DNA of 64,000 nt from Pseudomonas sp. WJP1 (GTDB lineage: Bacteria > Pseudomonadota > Gammaproteobacteria > Pseudomonadales > Pseudomonadaceae): the NCBI RefSeq assembly GCF_028471945.1, contig NZ_CP110128.1, positions 5,545,001-5,609,000 on the forward strand, given 5' to 3'. The translations under genes and the position numbers were made by a program. Within the stretch, counting starts at the first letter, position 1. The number at the start of each line of letters is the position of its first letter. Under the pieces are notes generated by a model that worked only from the letters and a program-made list of their open reading frames with translations, searched no databases and was not told the DNA's origin. This document shows, in pieces, positions 55,798 through 64,000 of this stretch.

Positions 55798-57150
55798 CTA
55801 GCTCGCTTCAAATAACGCCATGGCTTCGACATGTGCCGTCTGAGGAAACATATCGAGAATCCCGGCACGTTTTAACCGGTAGCCCTGCTTGATCAATTCA
55901 ACGGTGTCGCGCGCCAGGGTTGCCGGGTTGCACGACACATACACCAACCGCTCGGCCCCCAGGGACTTGAGCTTGCGCACGACCTCGAAAGCGCCGTCAC
56001 GCGGTGGGTCCAAGAGTACCGCACAAAAGCCTTCACGCGCCCATTCGGCATCGGTCAAAGGCTGGGATAAATCGGCCTGAAAAAACTGCACATTATTCAG
56101 ATTGTTGCTGACAGCATTCGCGGCGGCGCGATCGACCATCACCTGCACACCCTCCACCGCCACGACTTCGCGAACGGCTTTGGCCAGCGGCAAGGCAAAG
56201 TTACCCAACCCACAGAATAGATCGAGAACTCGCTCATCGGCTTGCGGTTTCAGCCAGTCCAGCGCCTGGGCCACCATTGCTTCGTTGACCCCGGCATTGA
56301 CCTGGATGAAATCCCCAGGCCGATACGCCAGGTTCAAATCCCACTGTTCAAGACGATAGCCCAGGGACTGATCGGCCTCGACCGGATGCGGCTCGCCCTC
56401 ACCGTGCAGCCACAACTGAGCCTCATGGAACGCGCAGAAATCCTTGAGGATGGTCATGTCGCTTTCGGACAACGGCGCCATGTGCCGCAGCAAAACCGCC
56501 AGCGATGAGCCGCTGAACAATTCCACGTGCCCGAGTGCCTGGGGCTTGCTCAAACGCCGCAGCATTTCCGGCAAGCGGCTCATGATCGGCTGCAAGGGCT
56601 GTACCAGTACCGGGCAATCATCAATGCCGACAATGTCATGGCTGCCGGCAGCCCGGAAACCGACTTCGAGCTTCTTCGCTTTCATGTCCCAGCGCACCGC
56701 TACCCGGGCGCGACGACGATAGGCGAATTCCGGGCCACTCAAAGGCGCGGCCCATTCTTCGGGCTCGACACCGGCGACCTTGGACAATTGCTCGGCAAGC
56801 ATGCGCTGTTTCAGGGCGAGTTGTTCGTTGTGGGGCAGATGTTGCACGCTGCAGCCGCCGCAACGGCTGGCATGGGCGCACGGTGCCGGGCGACGCAGTT
56901 CGCTGGCCTTGAACACCCGCTCGGTACGCGCCTCGACCACTTTGCCGTGGGCGCCGAGTACGCGCGCCTCGACTTCTTCACCGGCCAGTGCGCCGATGAC
57001 GAACCAGGTGCGACCTTCGAAAAACGCGATACCGCGACCGTCGTTGGCCAGGCGCTCGATGTTCAGGCGCTGTTTTTTGCCGGTCGGGATTTGCGGGGCC
57101 TTGCTGCCGCCGGTGGGCTGGAAGCGCAGGCCTCTCTCATGCTTGGCCAT
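55798..57150 (-). CDS. rlmD: 23S rRNA (uracil-1939-C5)-methyltransferase
   Basis: Methylates U1939 of 23S rRNA using SAM. The 450-residue protein has an N-terminal TRAM domain, a 4Fe-4S Cys cluster ([10 protein letters not shown] plus a later Cys) and a methyltransferase domain ([15 protein letters not shown]), with the catalytic Cys in [13 protein letters not shown]. The start codon shares one base with the cysM stop (TGATG). Confidence 0.96.
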   Translation of the reverse strand: MAKHERGLRFQPTGGSKAPQIPTGKKQRLNIERLANDGRGIAFFEGRTWFVIGALAGEEVEARVLGAHGKVVEARTERVFKASELRRPAPCAHASRCGGCSVQHLPHNEQLALKQRMLAEQLSKVAGVEPEEWAAPLSGPEFAYRRRARVAVRWDMKAKKLEVGFRAAGSHDIVGIDDCPVLVQPLQPIMSRLPEMLRRLSKPQALGHVELFSGSSLAVLLRHMAPLSESDMTILKDFCAFHEAQLWLHGEGEPHPVEADQSLGYRLEQWDLNLAYRPGDFIQVNAGVNEAMVAQALDWLKPQADERVLDLFCGLGNFALPLAKAVREVVAVEGVQVMVDRAAANAVSNNLNNVQFFQADLSQPLTDAEWAREGFCAVLLDPPRDGAFEVVRKLKSLGAERLVYVSCNPATLARDTVELIKQGYRLKRAGILDMFPQTAHVEAMALFEAS

Positions 57151-58052
57151 CAGTTGGGCGCGTCGAAAATGCCGGTCGACAGGTATCGGTCGCCACGGTC
57201 GCAGATGATCGCGACGATCACCGCGTTTTCAACTTCTTTGGACAGGCGCAGCATTGCTGCCACAGCACCGCCGGACGAGACGCCACAGAAGATGCCTTCT
57301 TCGCGGGCCAGTCGACGGGTCACGTCTTCGGCTTCGCTCTGGGCCATATCGACGATGCGGTCCACGCGATCGGCCTGGTAGATCTTCGGCAGATATTCCT
57401 GGGGCCAGCGACGGATACCCGGAATCGCCGAACCTTCCATCGGTTGCAGACCGATGATCTGCACGCGCTCGTTCTGCTCTTTCAAGAAGCGCGAGACGCC
57501 CATGATGGTACCGGTGGTGCCCATGGAACTGACGAAATGGGTGATGGTGCCCTGGGTCTGGCGCCAGATTTCCGGACCGGTGGTGGTGTAGTGCGCTTCC
57601 GGGTTGTCACCGTTGGCGAACTGGTCCAGCACCTTGCCGCGACCCTCTGCTTCCATACGCTGGGCGAGGTCGCGGGCGCCTTCCATGCCTTGCTCCTGGC
57701 TGACCAGAATGAGCTCGGCACCATAAGCGGTCATGGCGGCCTTGCGTTCGGCACTGGAGTTGTCCGGCATGATCAGGATCATCTTGTAACCCTTGATCGC
57801 AGCGGCCATGGCCAGCGCGATCCCGGTGTTACCCGAGGTCGCTTCGATCAACGTATCGCCTGCGTGAATCTGCCCGCGCAACTCGGCGCGGGTGATCATC
57901 GACAGCGCCGGACGGTCCTTGACCGAACCCGCCGGGTTGTTCCCTTCGAGCTTGAGCAAAAGGGTGTTGCTGGTTTCGCCGGGCAGGCGCTGCAAACGGA
58001 CCAGCGGAGTGTTGCCGACGCAATCGGCGATGGTTGGGTACTGCAAGGTCAT
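57150..58052 (-). CDS. cysM: Cysteine synthase B
   Basis: PLP enzyme that makes cysteine from O-acetylserine and sulfide or thiosulfate, 300 residues. The PLP Lys lies in [11 protein letters not shown] (about 41-51), followed by [12 protein letters not shown] and [13 protein letters not shown]. The start is the ATG at 58050-58052 ([10 protein letters not shown]); upstream in-frame codons lack a ribosome site. It forms an operon with rlmD. Confidence 0.97.
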   Translation of the reverse strand: MTLQYPTIADCVGNTPLVRLQRLPGETSNTLLLKLEGNNPAGSVKDRPALSMITRAELRGQIHAGDTLIEATSGNTGIALAMAAAIKGYKMILIMPDNSSAERKAAMTAYGAELILVSQEQGMEGARDLAQRMEAEGRGKVLDQFANGDNPEAHYTTTGPEIWRQTQGTITHFVSSMGTTGTIMGVSRFLKEQNERVQIIGLQPMEGSAIPGIRRWPQEYLPKIYQADRVDRIVDMAQSEAEDVTRRLAREEGIFCGVSSGGAVAAMLRLSKEVENAVIVAIICDRGDRYLSTGIFDAPN

Positions 58053-58160
58053 GGCGTATTCGCAATCCAGACTGCGGGGGCGCCTATCATACCGGCAAAC
58101 CTCGCAAGCCCATATCACGCAAAGTGTGGTGCTTATGGTTTATGGGAATAAGCGTCTGAT

Positions 58161-59183
58161 TCAGCCATCTTCCGACTGAGCGACATTCAAGGCATAGAAC
58201 TCATGCAGCTTGGCCTGCAGCAACTGTTTGTCCGGCAGCTGGACCTGATACTCCGCGATCAGCGCGGGCGACAGGCTGCGGTTAAGGGCGTACTCGACGA
58301 CTTCGTCATCCTTGCTGGCACAGAGCAGAACACCGATTGCCGGGTTTTCATGAGTCTTGCGCTCTTCGCGATCCAGGGCCTCCAGATAGAAGCCCAGCTT
58401 GCCCAGATACTCCGGCTCAAAACGCCCGACCTTGAGCTCGATGGCCACCAGGCAGTTGAGACCGCGGTGAAAGAACAGCAAGTCCAGCGCAAAATCACGT
58501 CCGCCGACTTGTAGCGGATATTCGGAGCCGACAAAGCAGAAATCGCGACCAAGCTCGATCAGAAACTCCTTGAGACGTGCCAGCAAGCCCCGATGCAAAT
58601 CGGTTTCGCCGTGGGCGCCGGGCAGGTCGAGAAACTCGACCATGTAGGCGTCACGAAATATCTCTAACGCAGAGGGGTGAGTTTGTTTCAGTACTGAGGA
58701 GACTTTGGCCGGCTGGGTCACGCTGCGTTCGAACAGCGCCGCCTTGAACTGGCGCTCCAGCTCGCGCTTTGACCATTTTTCCTGAACGGCCATTCGCAGG
58801 TAAAACTCTCGTTCTTCCGGCCGTTTGCATTGGCCGAAGATGATCAAGTTGTGTGACCACGGTAATTGTCGCGCCAGTGGTGCGACTTTTAATTCGGTAC
58901 GGTAGGTTTCGTAAAACTGGCGCATGCGGAACAGGTTCGACCGGGTAAATCCACGCAGCCCCGGCTGAGTCTGACTGAGATGTTCCGCCAGTTGACCGAC
59001 AACGGAATCACCCCACTCGGCTTTCTCCAGCTTGCAGCTGATATAAGCACCAACCTGCCAGTACAGCTCGATCAGTTGGGTATTCACCGCCTGCATGGCC
59101 TGCCGTCTGGCACTTTGAATCAGTACAAGCACTTCAGTGAAGCGGTCGTCGGTGGTACTGCCGGGCACTTGGGGTACGGTCAT
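58161..59183 (-). CDS. PDDEXK nuclease-like protein (DUF1016/YhcG)
   Basis: Protein of 340 residues with an N-terminal DUF1016 domain (about 10-160, ELYWQVGAYISCKL) and a C-terminal restriction-endonuclease-like PDDEXK domain (FALDLLFFHRGLNCLVAIELK, then FYLEALD). It starts at the ATG at 59181-59183, where AAGGA lies 7 nt upstream; an ATG 18 nt earlier is less likely. E. coli YhcG is a homologue; the group is linked to DNA metabolism or defence but function is unproven. It stands alone between cysM and the two-component pair, in the place where P. aeruginosa carries pirA, as I recall, and may be an insertion. Confidence 0.85.
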   Translation of the reverse strand: MTVPQVPGSTTDDRFTEVLVLIQSARRQAMQAVNTQLIELYWQVGAYISCKLEKAEWGDSVVGQLAEHLSQTQPGLRGFTRSNLFRMRQFYETYRTELKVAPLARQLPWSHNLIIFGQCKRPEEREFYLRMAVQEKWSKRELERQFKAALFERSVTQPAKVSSVLKQTHPSALEIFRDAYMVEFLDLPGAHGETDLHRGLLARLKEFLIELGRDFCFVGSEYPLQVGGRDFALDLLFFHRGLNCLVAIELKVGRFEPEYLGKLGFYLEALDREERKTHENPAIGVLLCASKDDEVVEYALNRSLSPALIAEYQVQLPDKQLLQAKLHEFYALNVAQSEDG

Positions 59184-59299
59184 GCGTGAATCCTTGAACA
59201 TGAGTGAAAGTGTGAGCTTAAACCGTCAAGAATGCTCGAAATGACCGGTGATACCCTTTGGGAAATGTCGTACAGAAACTCAGGAACGCTCCCGCAATA

Positions 59300-60703
59300 T
59301 CAGAGCGTTGCAGGATCGGAGAGCTTGCTCGGAAAGGCGTGGTCACTGACAGTTCCATCGTCCGCCACCAAGCGCATATTCATCCGCAACCCGCTCCCGG
59401 TGTTCTGCGCCCAAAGCCTGCCGCCCTGACGCCGCACAGCATTCCTGGCGATGCTCAAGCCCAGGCCAAATCCGCCATCCCCCGGCCGCGAGCCGTCGAG
59501 GCGGGTAAAGGGCAGGAAAATCCGCTCAAGATCCGCTTCCGCTACGCCACCACCCTGATCCTCCAGCCACAGGTGCCAGTAGTCGCCGTCGCGCCGCCCG
59601 CCCAGGTGGACAATGCCGCCCTTGGGTGAATGTCGAATGGCGTTACGCAGCATGTTCTCCAAGGCCTGGGCCAGGGTATTGAGATGGCCGCGCACCCAGC
59701 AGGAGGCGTCCACCGAGCACTGCAACTGCGCATCCGGCCAGCAACTTTCATAGCAGGCGTTTTCCGTGAGCATTTCCCACAAGGCCTGGACCTGGATCGC
59801 TTCGTCGGGCAATCGCGTGCGCTCCGTATCGAGCCAGGCCAGTTGCAGCGTGTCTTCCACCAGCCGTTGCATGCCATCGACCTCGCGGCCGATGCGCTCG
59901 CGCAATTGCTCAAGCCCCTGCTCGCTTTCACTGGCCACCCGCAGGCGGCTCAACGGTGTGCGCAATTCGTGGGACAGGTCGCGTAATAGTTGTTGCTGCA
60001 GGGCCACGGTGCTTTGCAGGCGTTCGGACATGTGATCGAACGCCCTGCCCAACTCCCCCAGTTCGTCGGCGCGGTTGGTGGTGCGGCGCGACAGTCGCAC
60101 GTTGAGCTGATCGGCACGCCAGGCATTGGCCTGTTCGCGCAAGTGATTGAGCGGCACCACCAGCAAGCGGTACAAGCCGACGCACAACAGCAAGGTGAAC
60201 AACCCCGGAATAACGCCGTTGGTGATCACCCGCCAGAACACCCGGTAGCGCCCGGGCACGAACCGTTTCGGCAGTTCGATCACCAGGCTGCCGGCGGCCG
60301 GATCGCCGGGAAACGGCACTCGCATCCATGGCCGGCCTTTCTTGTGGACGGGCCAATCCAGGCCGCGTAGAAAGGTCAGGCGCTCGATTTCCTTGTCCGT
60401 CAGCGTATAGCTGCTCAACGACTGCAGATCACCGCCAATGACACCGACCCACCCCGTTTCGCGGTTGTGCATGCTCTGCAGCCAGCTATCGACACCCTCT
60501 TGCTGGCGCTGCTGCCACGCTTGCTCAGCCTCGGCGGCATAGCGCGTCAGCGTGCCGCGCGCTTCGTCCGACAGGAACTGGTTGCGCTGCTCCATGTAGC
60601 GGCCCCAGGACCAACTCAACCAGATCATCAGCAGGCAGAACGCCACCAACAGGCACGCCAGTTTCCAGAACAGTGAATGCCGCCCCGGCAACTTACACTT
60701 CAT
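59300..60703 (-). CDS. Sensor histidine kinase
   Basis: Membrane sensor of 467 residues from the ATG at 60701-60703; a GTG three codons upstream is also in frame. Two membrane segments (about 12-32 and 165-187) enclose a periplasmic region of about 130 residues. A HAMP domain, the HisKA box with His245 (LSHELRTPLSRLR) and HATPase (NMLRNAIRHSPKGG, GGFGLGLSIARNAV) follow. It overlaps the regulator gene by 11 nt. Position beside gacS resembles P. aeruginosa PirS (siderophore receptor regulation), but no pirA receptor is nearby, so the signal is open. Confidence 0.9.
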   Translation of the reverse strand: MKCKLPGRHSLFWKLACLLVAFCLLMIWLSWSWGRYMEQRNQFLSDEARGTLTRYAAEAEQAWQQRQQEGVDSWLQSMHNRETGWVGVIGGDLQSLSSYTLTDKEIERLTFLRGLDWPVHKKGRPWMRVPFPGDPAAGSLVIELPKRFVPGRYRVFWRVITNGVIPGLFTLLLCVGLYRLLVVPLNHLREQANAWRADQLNVRLSRRTTNRADELGELGRAFDHMSERLQSTVALQQQLLRDLSHELRTPLSRLRVASESEQGLEQLRERIGREVDGMQRLVEDTLQLAWLDTERTRLPDEAIQVQALWEMLTENACYESCWPDAQLQCSVDASCWVRGHLNTLAQALENMLRNAIRHSPKGGIVHLGGRRDGDYWHLWLEDQGGGVAEADLERIFLPFTRLDGSRPGDGGFGLGLSIARNAVRRQGGRLWAQNTGSGLRMNMRLVADDGTVSDHAFPSKLSDPATL

Positions 60704-61412
60704 CGACGGCACTCAGGATGTAGCCCTTGCCCCAGACCGTACGCACCTCCCGCTCGGTGTAGCCGATGGCCTTGAGTTTGCGGCGGATCTGGCTGATGTG
60801 CATGTCCAGGCTACGATCGTGGGCGGCATAACCGCGCTGCAGTACCTGCTGATAAAGGAAGGCTTTGCTCAGCACTTCATCAACGCTGCGGCTCAGGGTT
60901 TCCAGCAGGCGATACTCAGTTCGGGTCAGGCCGGCAGGCTGCTGGCCATAAAAAACGTCGAAGTGCTCGTCGTCAAAACGCAGGCTGTCCACGTCGGCCA
61001 CCATCGCCACCGGGGTCGGCCGGCGATCGAGCGCGACGCGGCGCAGGATGGCTTCAATGCGTACGCGCAGCTCGACCATGCTGAAGGGCTTGGGCAGGTA
61101 ATCATCGGCCCCCAGCCGAAAACCGCTGATGCGATCGGCCTCGGCACCGAGTGCCGACATCAGCAATACTGGGGTGGAATGGCTGCGGCGCAGTTGCGTC
61201 AGCACCGCCAGCCCATCCATCCCCGGCAACAGGATGTCCATCAGCACCACATCGAAGGCTTGCTCGCGGGCAATGGCCAGGCCTTCCTGGCCGTTCTGGC
61301 ACCAGGTCACCTGGAAGCCGCTGCGGCCCAGATGTTCATGCACATAGGCACCGAGTACGAGGTCGTCTTCGATGGAGAGGATACGGGGATGGCCAGCGCT
61401 GATGGTCGTCAT
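60693..61412 (-). CDS. OmpR family response regulator
   Basis: Response regulator of 239 residues: receiver with Asp59 (VLMDILLPGMDG), Lys in DDYLPKPFS, and a C-terminal winged helix (about 145-235, ending VRTVWGKGYILSAV). The start is the ATG at 61410-61412 (MTTISAGHPRIL); no ribosome site is clear. Its gene diverges from gacS across about 210 nt, the same arrangement as PirR beside GacS in P. aeruginosa, as I recall. Confidence 0.92.
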   Translation of the reverse strand: MTTISAGHPRILSIEDDLVLGAYVHEHLGRSGFQVTWCQNGQEGLAIAREQAFDVVLMDILLPGMDGLAVLTQLRRSHSTPVLLMSALGAEADRISGFRLGADDYLPKPFSMVELRVRIEAILRRVALDRRPTPVAMVADVDSLRFDDEHFDVFYGQQPAGLTRTEYRLLETLSRSVDEVLSKAFLYQQVLQRGYAAHDRSLDMHISQIRRKLKAIGYTEREVRTVWGKGYILSAVDEV

Positions 61413-61626
61413 TAGTATCTGCAAATAATTCTCAGTTGGTAATTATTCAAGATTGCCTCGCCCGGGGCAACCCAAGGGTTTGCGCAGGGCGAAAATGCGT
61501 ATGACCAACCGACGAATGACGACATCAATTATCGAGGATTGCCCGCCTGCAAATCGCTACACTGCGCAAGTGGCGCGTGCCGGATGCACGCGCAGCCTGA
61601 TAAATAGCCGGTTGCAGGAGAGAGGC

Positions 61627-64000
61627 GTGCTGACGAAACTGGGAATCAAGGGCCGCGTGCTGTTGCTGACGTTGCTGCCGACCAGCCTCATGGCATTGGT
61701 CCTGGGCGGCTATTTCACCTGGATGCAGCAATCGGACCTGCAAACCCAACTCCTGCAGCGCGGCGAAATGATCGCCGAGCAACTGGCGCCGCTGGTGGCG
61801 CCAGCCATGGGGCACAACAACAACGAAATGCTGGAACGCATCGCCACCCAGTCCCTGGAACAACCGGACGTGCGAGCCGTGACCTTCCTTGCGCCAGACC
61901 GCACGCCGCGGGCCCACGCCGGGCCGATCATGCTGACCCAGGCGCCAATGGGCGAAGGCTCGCAGATGCAGCGCCGCACTGGCAGCGAAGCAACGCGGTA
62001 CCTGCTGCCGGTGTTCGGCAAACACCGTAACCTGGCAGGTGACGTGATCCCCGATGAAGCCGACCGTCTGCTCGGCTGGGTCGAACTCGAGCTGTCCCAC
62101 AACGGCATGCTGCTGCGTGGCTACCGCAGCCTGTTTGCCAGCCTGTTGATGATCGCTGGCGGTCTCGGTGGAGCGGCGTTGCTGGCATTGCGCATGGGCC
62201 GTACGATCAATCGGCCGCTGACCCAGATCAAACAAGCCGTGGCCCAACTCAAGGACGGCCACCTGGAAACCCGCCTGCCGCCACTGGGCAGCCAGGAGCT
62301 GGATGAATTGGCCTCCGGCATCAATCGCATGGCCGGCACCCTGCAGAATGCCCAGGAAGAACTGCAACACAGCATCGACCAGGCCACCGAGGACGTGCGC
62401 CAGAACCTCGAGACCATCGAGATCCAGAACATTGAACTGGACCTGGCGCGCATGGAAGCGCTGGAGGCCAGCCGGATCAAATCCGAGTTCCTGGCCAACA
62501 TGAGCCATGAAATACGCACGCCGCTCAACGGCATCCTCGGCTTCACCCATCTGCTGCAAAAAAGTGAACTGACCCCGCGCCAGCTCGATTATCTGGGCAC
62601 CATCGAAAAGTCCGCCGACAGCCTGCTGGGGATCATCAACGAGATCCTCGACTTTTCGAAGATCGAGGCGGGCAAGCTGGTGCTCGACCATATTCCGTTC
62701 AATTTGCGCGACCTGTTGCAAGACACATTGACCATCCTCGCCCCGGCCGCCCACGCCAAGCAGCTGGAACTGATCAGTCTGGTGTATCGCGATACCCCCC
62801 TGTCGCTGGTGGGCGATCCGTTGCGGCTCAAGCAGATCCTGACCAACCTGGTCAGCAATGCGATCAAGTTCACCCGCGAGGGCACCATCGTCGCCCGGGC
62901 CATGCTCGAAGAAGAGCACGAAGACAGCGTGCAATTGCGCATCAGCATCCAGGACACCGGCATCGGCCTGTCGAGCCAGGATGTGCGCGCGTTGTTCCAG
63001 GCCTTCAGCCAGGCCGATAACTCGCTGTCGCGGCAACCCGGCGGCACGGGCCTGGGGTTGGTGATCTCCAAGCGCCTGATCGAACAGATGGGTGGCGAGA
63101 TTGGCGTCGACAGCACTCCGGGCGAGGGTTCGGAGTTCTGGATCAGCCTGAACCTGCCCAAGACCCGGGACGATGCCGAGGACCTGCCAAGCGCGCCGCT
63201 GCTCGGACGCCGGGTTGCGGTGCTGGAAAATCATGAGCTGGCACGCCAGGCGTTGCAGCATCAACTGGAAGACTGTGGCCTGGACGTCATCACGTTCAAT
63301 ACCCTGGAAAGCCTGACCAACGGCGTCACCGGCGCGCATCAGACCGATCAGGCGATCGAACTCGCGGTGCTGGGCATCACCAGCAACGACATGCCACCGG
63401 AACGCCTCAACCAGCACATCTGGGACCTCGAACACCTGGGCTGCAAAGTGCTGGTGCTGTGCCCCACCACGGAACAGACGCTGTTCCACCTGTCGGTGCC
63501 CAACCCCCACAGCCAGCTCCAGGCCAAACCCGCCTGTACCCGCAAGCTGCGGCGCGCGTTGTCCGATCTGGTCAACCCGCGGCAATCGCGTAGCGAGTCC
63601 AGCGAGCCGCTGTCGAGCCGCGCGCCGAAGGTGCTGTGCGTCGACGACAACCCGGCCAATCTGCTGCTGGTGCAGACCCTGCTCGAAGACATGGGCGCCA
63701 AGGTGCTCGCCGTGGAAAGCGGTTACGCGGCGATCAAGGCGGTGCAGAACGAGACGTTCGACCTGGTGCTGATGGACGTGCAAATGCCCGGCATGGATGG
63801 GCGTCAAAGTACCGAAGCGATCCGCCAATGGGAAAGCGAGCGCCATTGCACGCCGCTGCCGATCGTGGCCCTCACGGCGCATGCCATGGCCAACGAAAAA
63901 CGCGCCTTGCTGCAAAGCGGCATGGACGATTACCTGACCAAGCCGATCAGCGAGCGGCAACTGGCGCAAGTGGTACTCAAATGGAGCGGGCTGGCCCTGC
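61627..64000 (+). CDS. gacS: Hybrid sensor kinase GacS, N-terminal 791 residues
   Basis: Inner-membrane unorthodox sensor that phosphorylates GacA and turns on the small RNAs RsmY/RsmZ, controlling secondary metabolism, biofilm and virulence traits. The start is a GTG ([14 protein letters not shown]) with GGAG about 7 nt upstream. Visible domains: membrane segments (about 12-32 and 165-185), HAMP, HisKA with His294 ([14 protein letters not shown]), HATPase ([27 protein letters not shown]) and receiver with Asp717 ([11 protein letters not shown]). These two positions equal those recalled for P. fluorescens GacS. The HPt domain lies beyond the right edge. Confidence 0.97.
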   Translation, partial: MLTKLGIKGRVLLLTLLPTSLMALVLGGYFTWMQQSDLQTQLLQRGEMIAEQLAPLVAPAMGHNNNEMLERIATQSLEQPDVRAVTFLAPDRTPRAHAGPIMLTQAPMGEGSQMQRRTGSEATRYLLPVFGKHRNLAGDVIPDEADRLLGWVELELSHNGMLLRGYRSLFASLLMIAGGLGGAALLALRMGRTINRPLTQIKQAVAQLKDGHLETRLPPLGSQELDELASGINRMAGTLQNAQEELQHSIDQATEDVRQNLETIEIQNIELDLARMEALEASRIKSEFLANMSHEIRTPLNGILGFTHLLQKSELTPRQLDYLGTIEKSADSLLGIINEILDFSKIEAGKLVLDHIPFNLRDLLQDTLTILAPAAHAKQLELISLVYRDTPLSLVGDPLRLKQILTNLVSNAIKFTREGTIVARAMLEEEHEDSVQLRISIQDTGIGLSSQDVRALFQAFSQADNSLSRQPGGTGLGLVISKRLIEQMGGEIGVDSTPGEGSEFWISLNLPKTRDDAEDLPSAPLLGRRVAVLENHELARQALQHQLEDCGLDVITFNTLESLTNGVTGAHQTDQAIELAVLGITSNDMPPERLNQHIWDLEHLGCKVLVLCPTTEQTLFHLSVPNPHSQLQAKPACTRKLRRALSDLVNPRQSRSESSEPLSSRAPKVLCVDDNPANLLLVQTLLEDMGAKVLAVESGYAAIKAVQNETFDLVLMDVQMPGMDGRQSTEAIRQWESERHCTPLPIVALTAHAMANEKRALLQSGMDDYLTKPISERQLAQVVLKWSGLAL

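Noticed and set aside
61525..63969. An 814-codon open frame on the minus strand opposite gacS
   Set aside because: It is antisense to the clear gacS reading frame, has Arg/Gln/His-rich low-complexity composition typical of GC-rich shadows, and shows no domain; gacS itself is open to the window edge.

Overview
The window is a dense, GC-rich chromosomal segment of a fluorescent-type Pseudomonas. The evidence is gene content (rne, murB-kdsB-lpxK-comEC, fabAB, relA-rlmD-cysM, gacS), many REP/REPIN palindromes of the GTAGGAGC class, and a GacS whose phosphoacceptor residues fall at His294 and Asp717, the numbering I recall for P. fluorescens GacS. No prophage, plasmid, insertion sequence or CRISPR array is visible. 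Both edges cut genes: rluC on the left and gacS on the right.

Layout. 1-4.4 kb: rluC and rne diverge; rne has a strong sigma70-type promoter and a leader of about 640 nt. 4.4-8.9 kb: a REPIN, then a four-gene minus-strand operon for a Tat-exported molybdenum hydroxylase (iorA, iorB, xdhC-like, mocA-like). 9.1-16.0 kb: an envelope operon on the minus strand (exbB, exbD, lpxK, trm112-like, kdsB, a low-molecular-weight phosphatase, murB) with comEC upstream, then a plus-strand DUF2062 gene. 16.7-17.4 kb: a 746-bp imperfect palindrome with a REPIN at its centre. 17.5-28.1 kb: ABC-2 exporter, glutathione S-transferase, transglutaminase-like protein, fadE, a LysR regulator divergent from alaX-lysE, a tandemly duplicated tRNA-Glu/tRNA-Gly array and a conserved membrane protein. 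28.2-33.1 kb: chemoreceptor, SDR, NADP oxidoreductase, pyrF. 33.4-36.0 kb: a two-component system followed by a four-EF-hand protein. 36.1-44.1 kb: AI-2E-type transporter, DUF4892 protein, an acyl-CoA synthetase/thioesterase/two-hydrolase group, sixA, DUF4389, gpsA. 44.3-51.3 kb: TonB receptor, binding protein and hybrid kinase, then fabA-fabB. 51.6-58.1 kb: a 62-aa protein, DUF2058, mazG, relA, rlmD, cysM. 58.2-64 kb: a DUF1016 nuclease-like gene, a two-component pair, and gacS.

How the genes work together. Several neighbours form clear pathways: lipid A and Kdo (lpxK, kdsB), peptidoglycan precursor (murB), unsaturated fatty acids (fabA, fabB), glycerophospholipid precursor (gpsA) and beta-oxidation (fadE). 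The stringent-response gene relA lies beside mazG, and the cysteine gene cysM beside rlmD. Two sensors expected to feed the Gac/Rsm network lie about 12 kb apart: gacS, and a hybrid kinase resembling P. aeruginosa PA1611.

The features I consider most worth follow-up are the nested palindrome at 16.7-17.4 kb, the TonB receptor/binding protein/hybrid kinase operon, the four-EF-hand gene beside a sensor with a proline-rich periplasmic loop, and the tRNA array with a decayed tRNA-Glu fragment and a duplicated terminator. Comparisons with P. aeruginosa locus numbers are from memory and should be checked.
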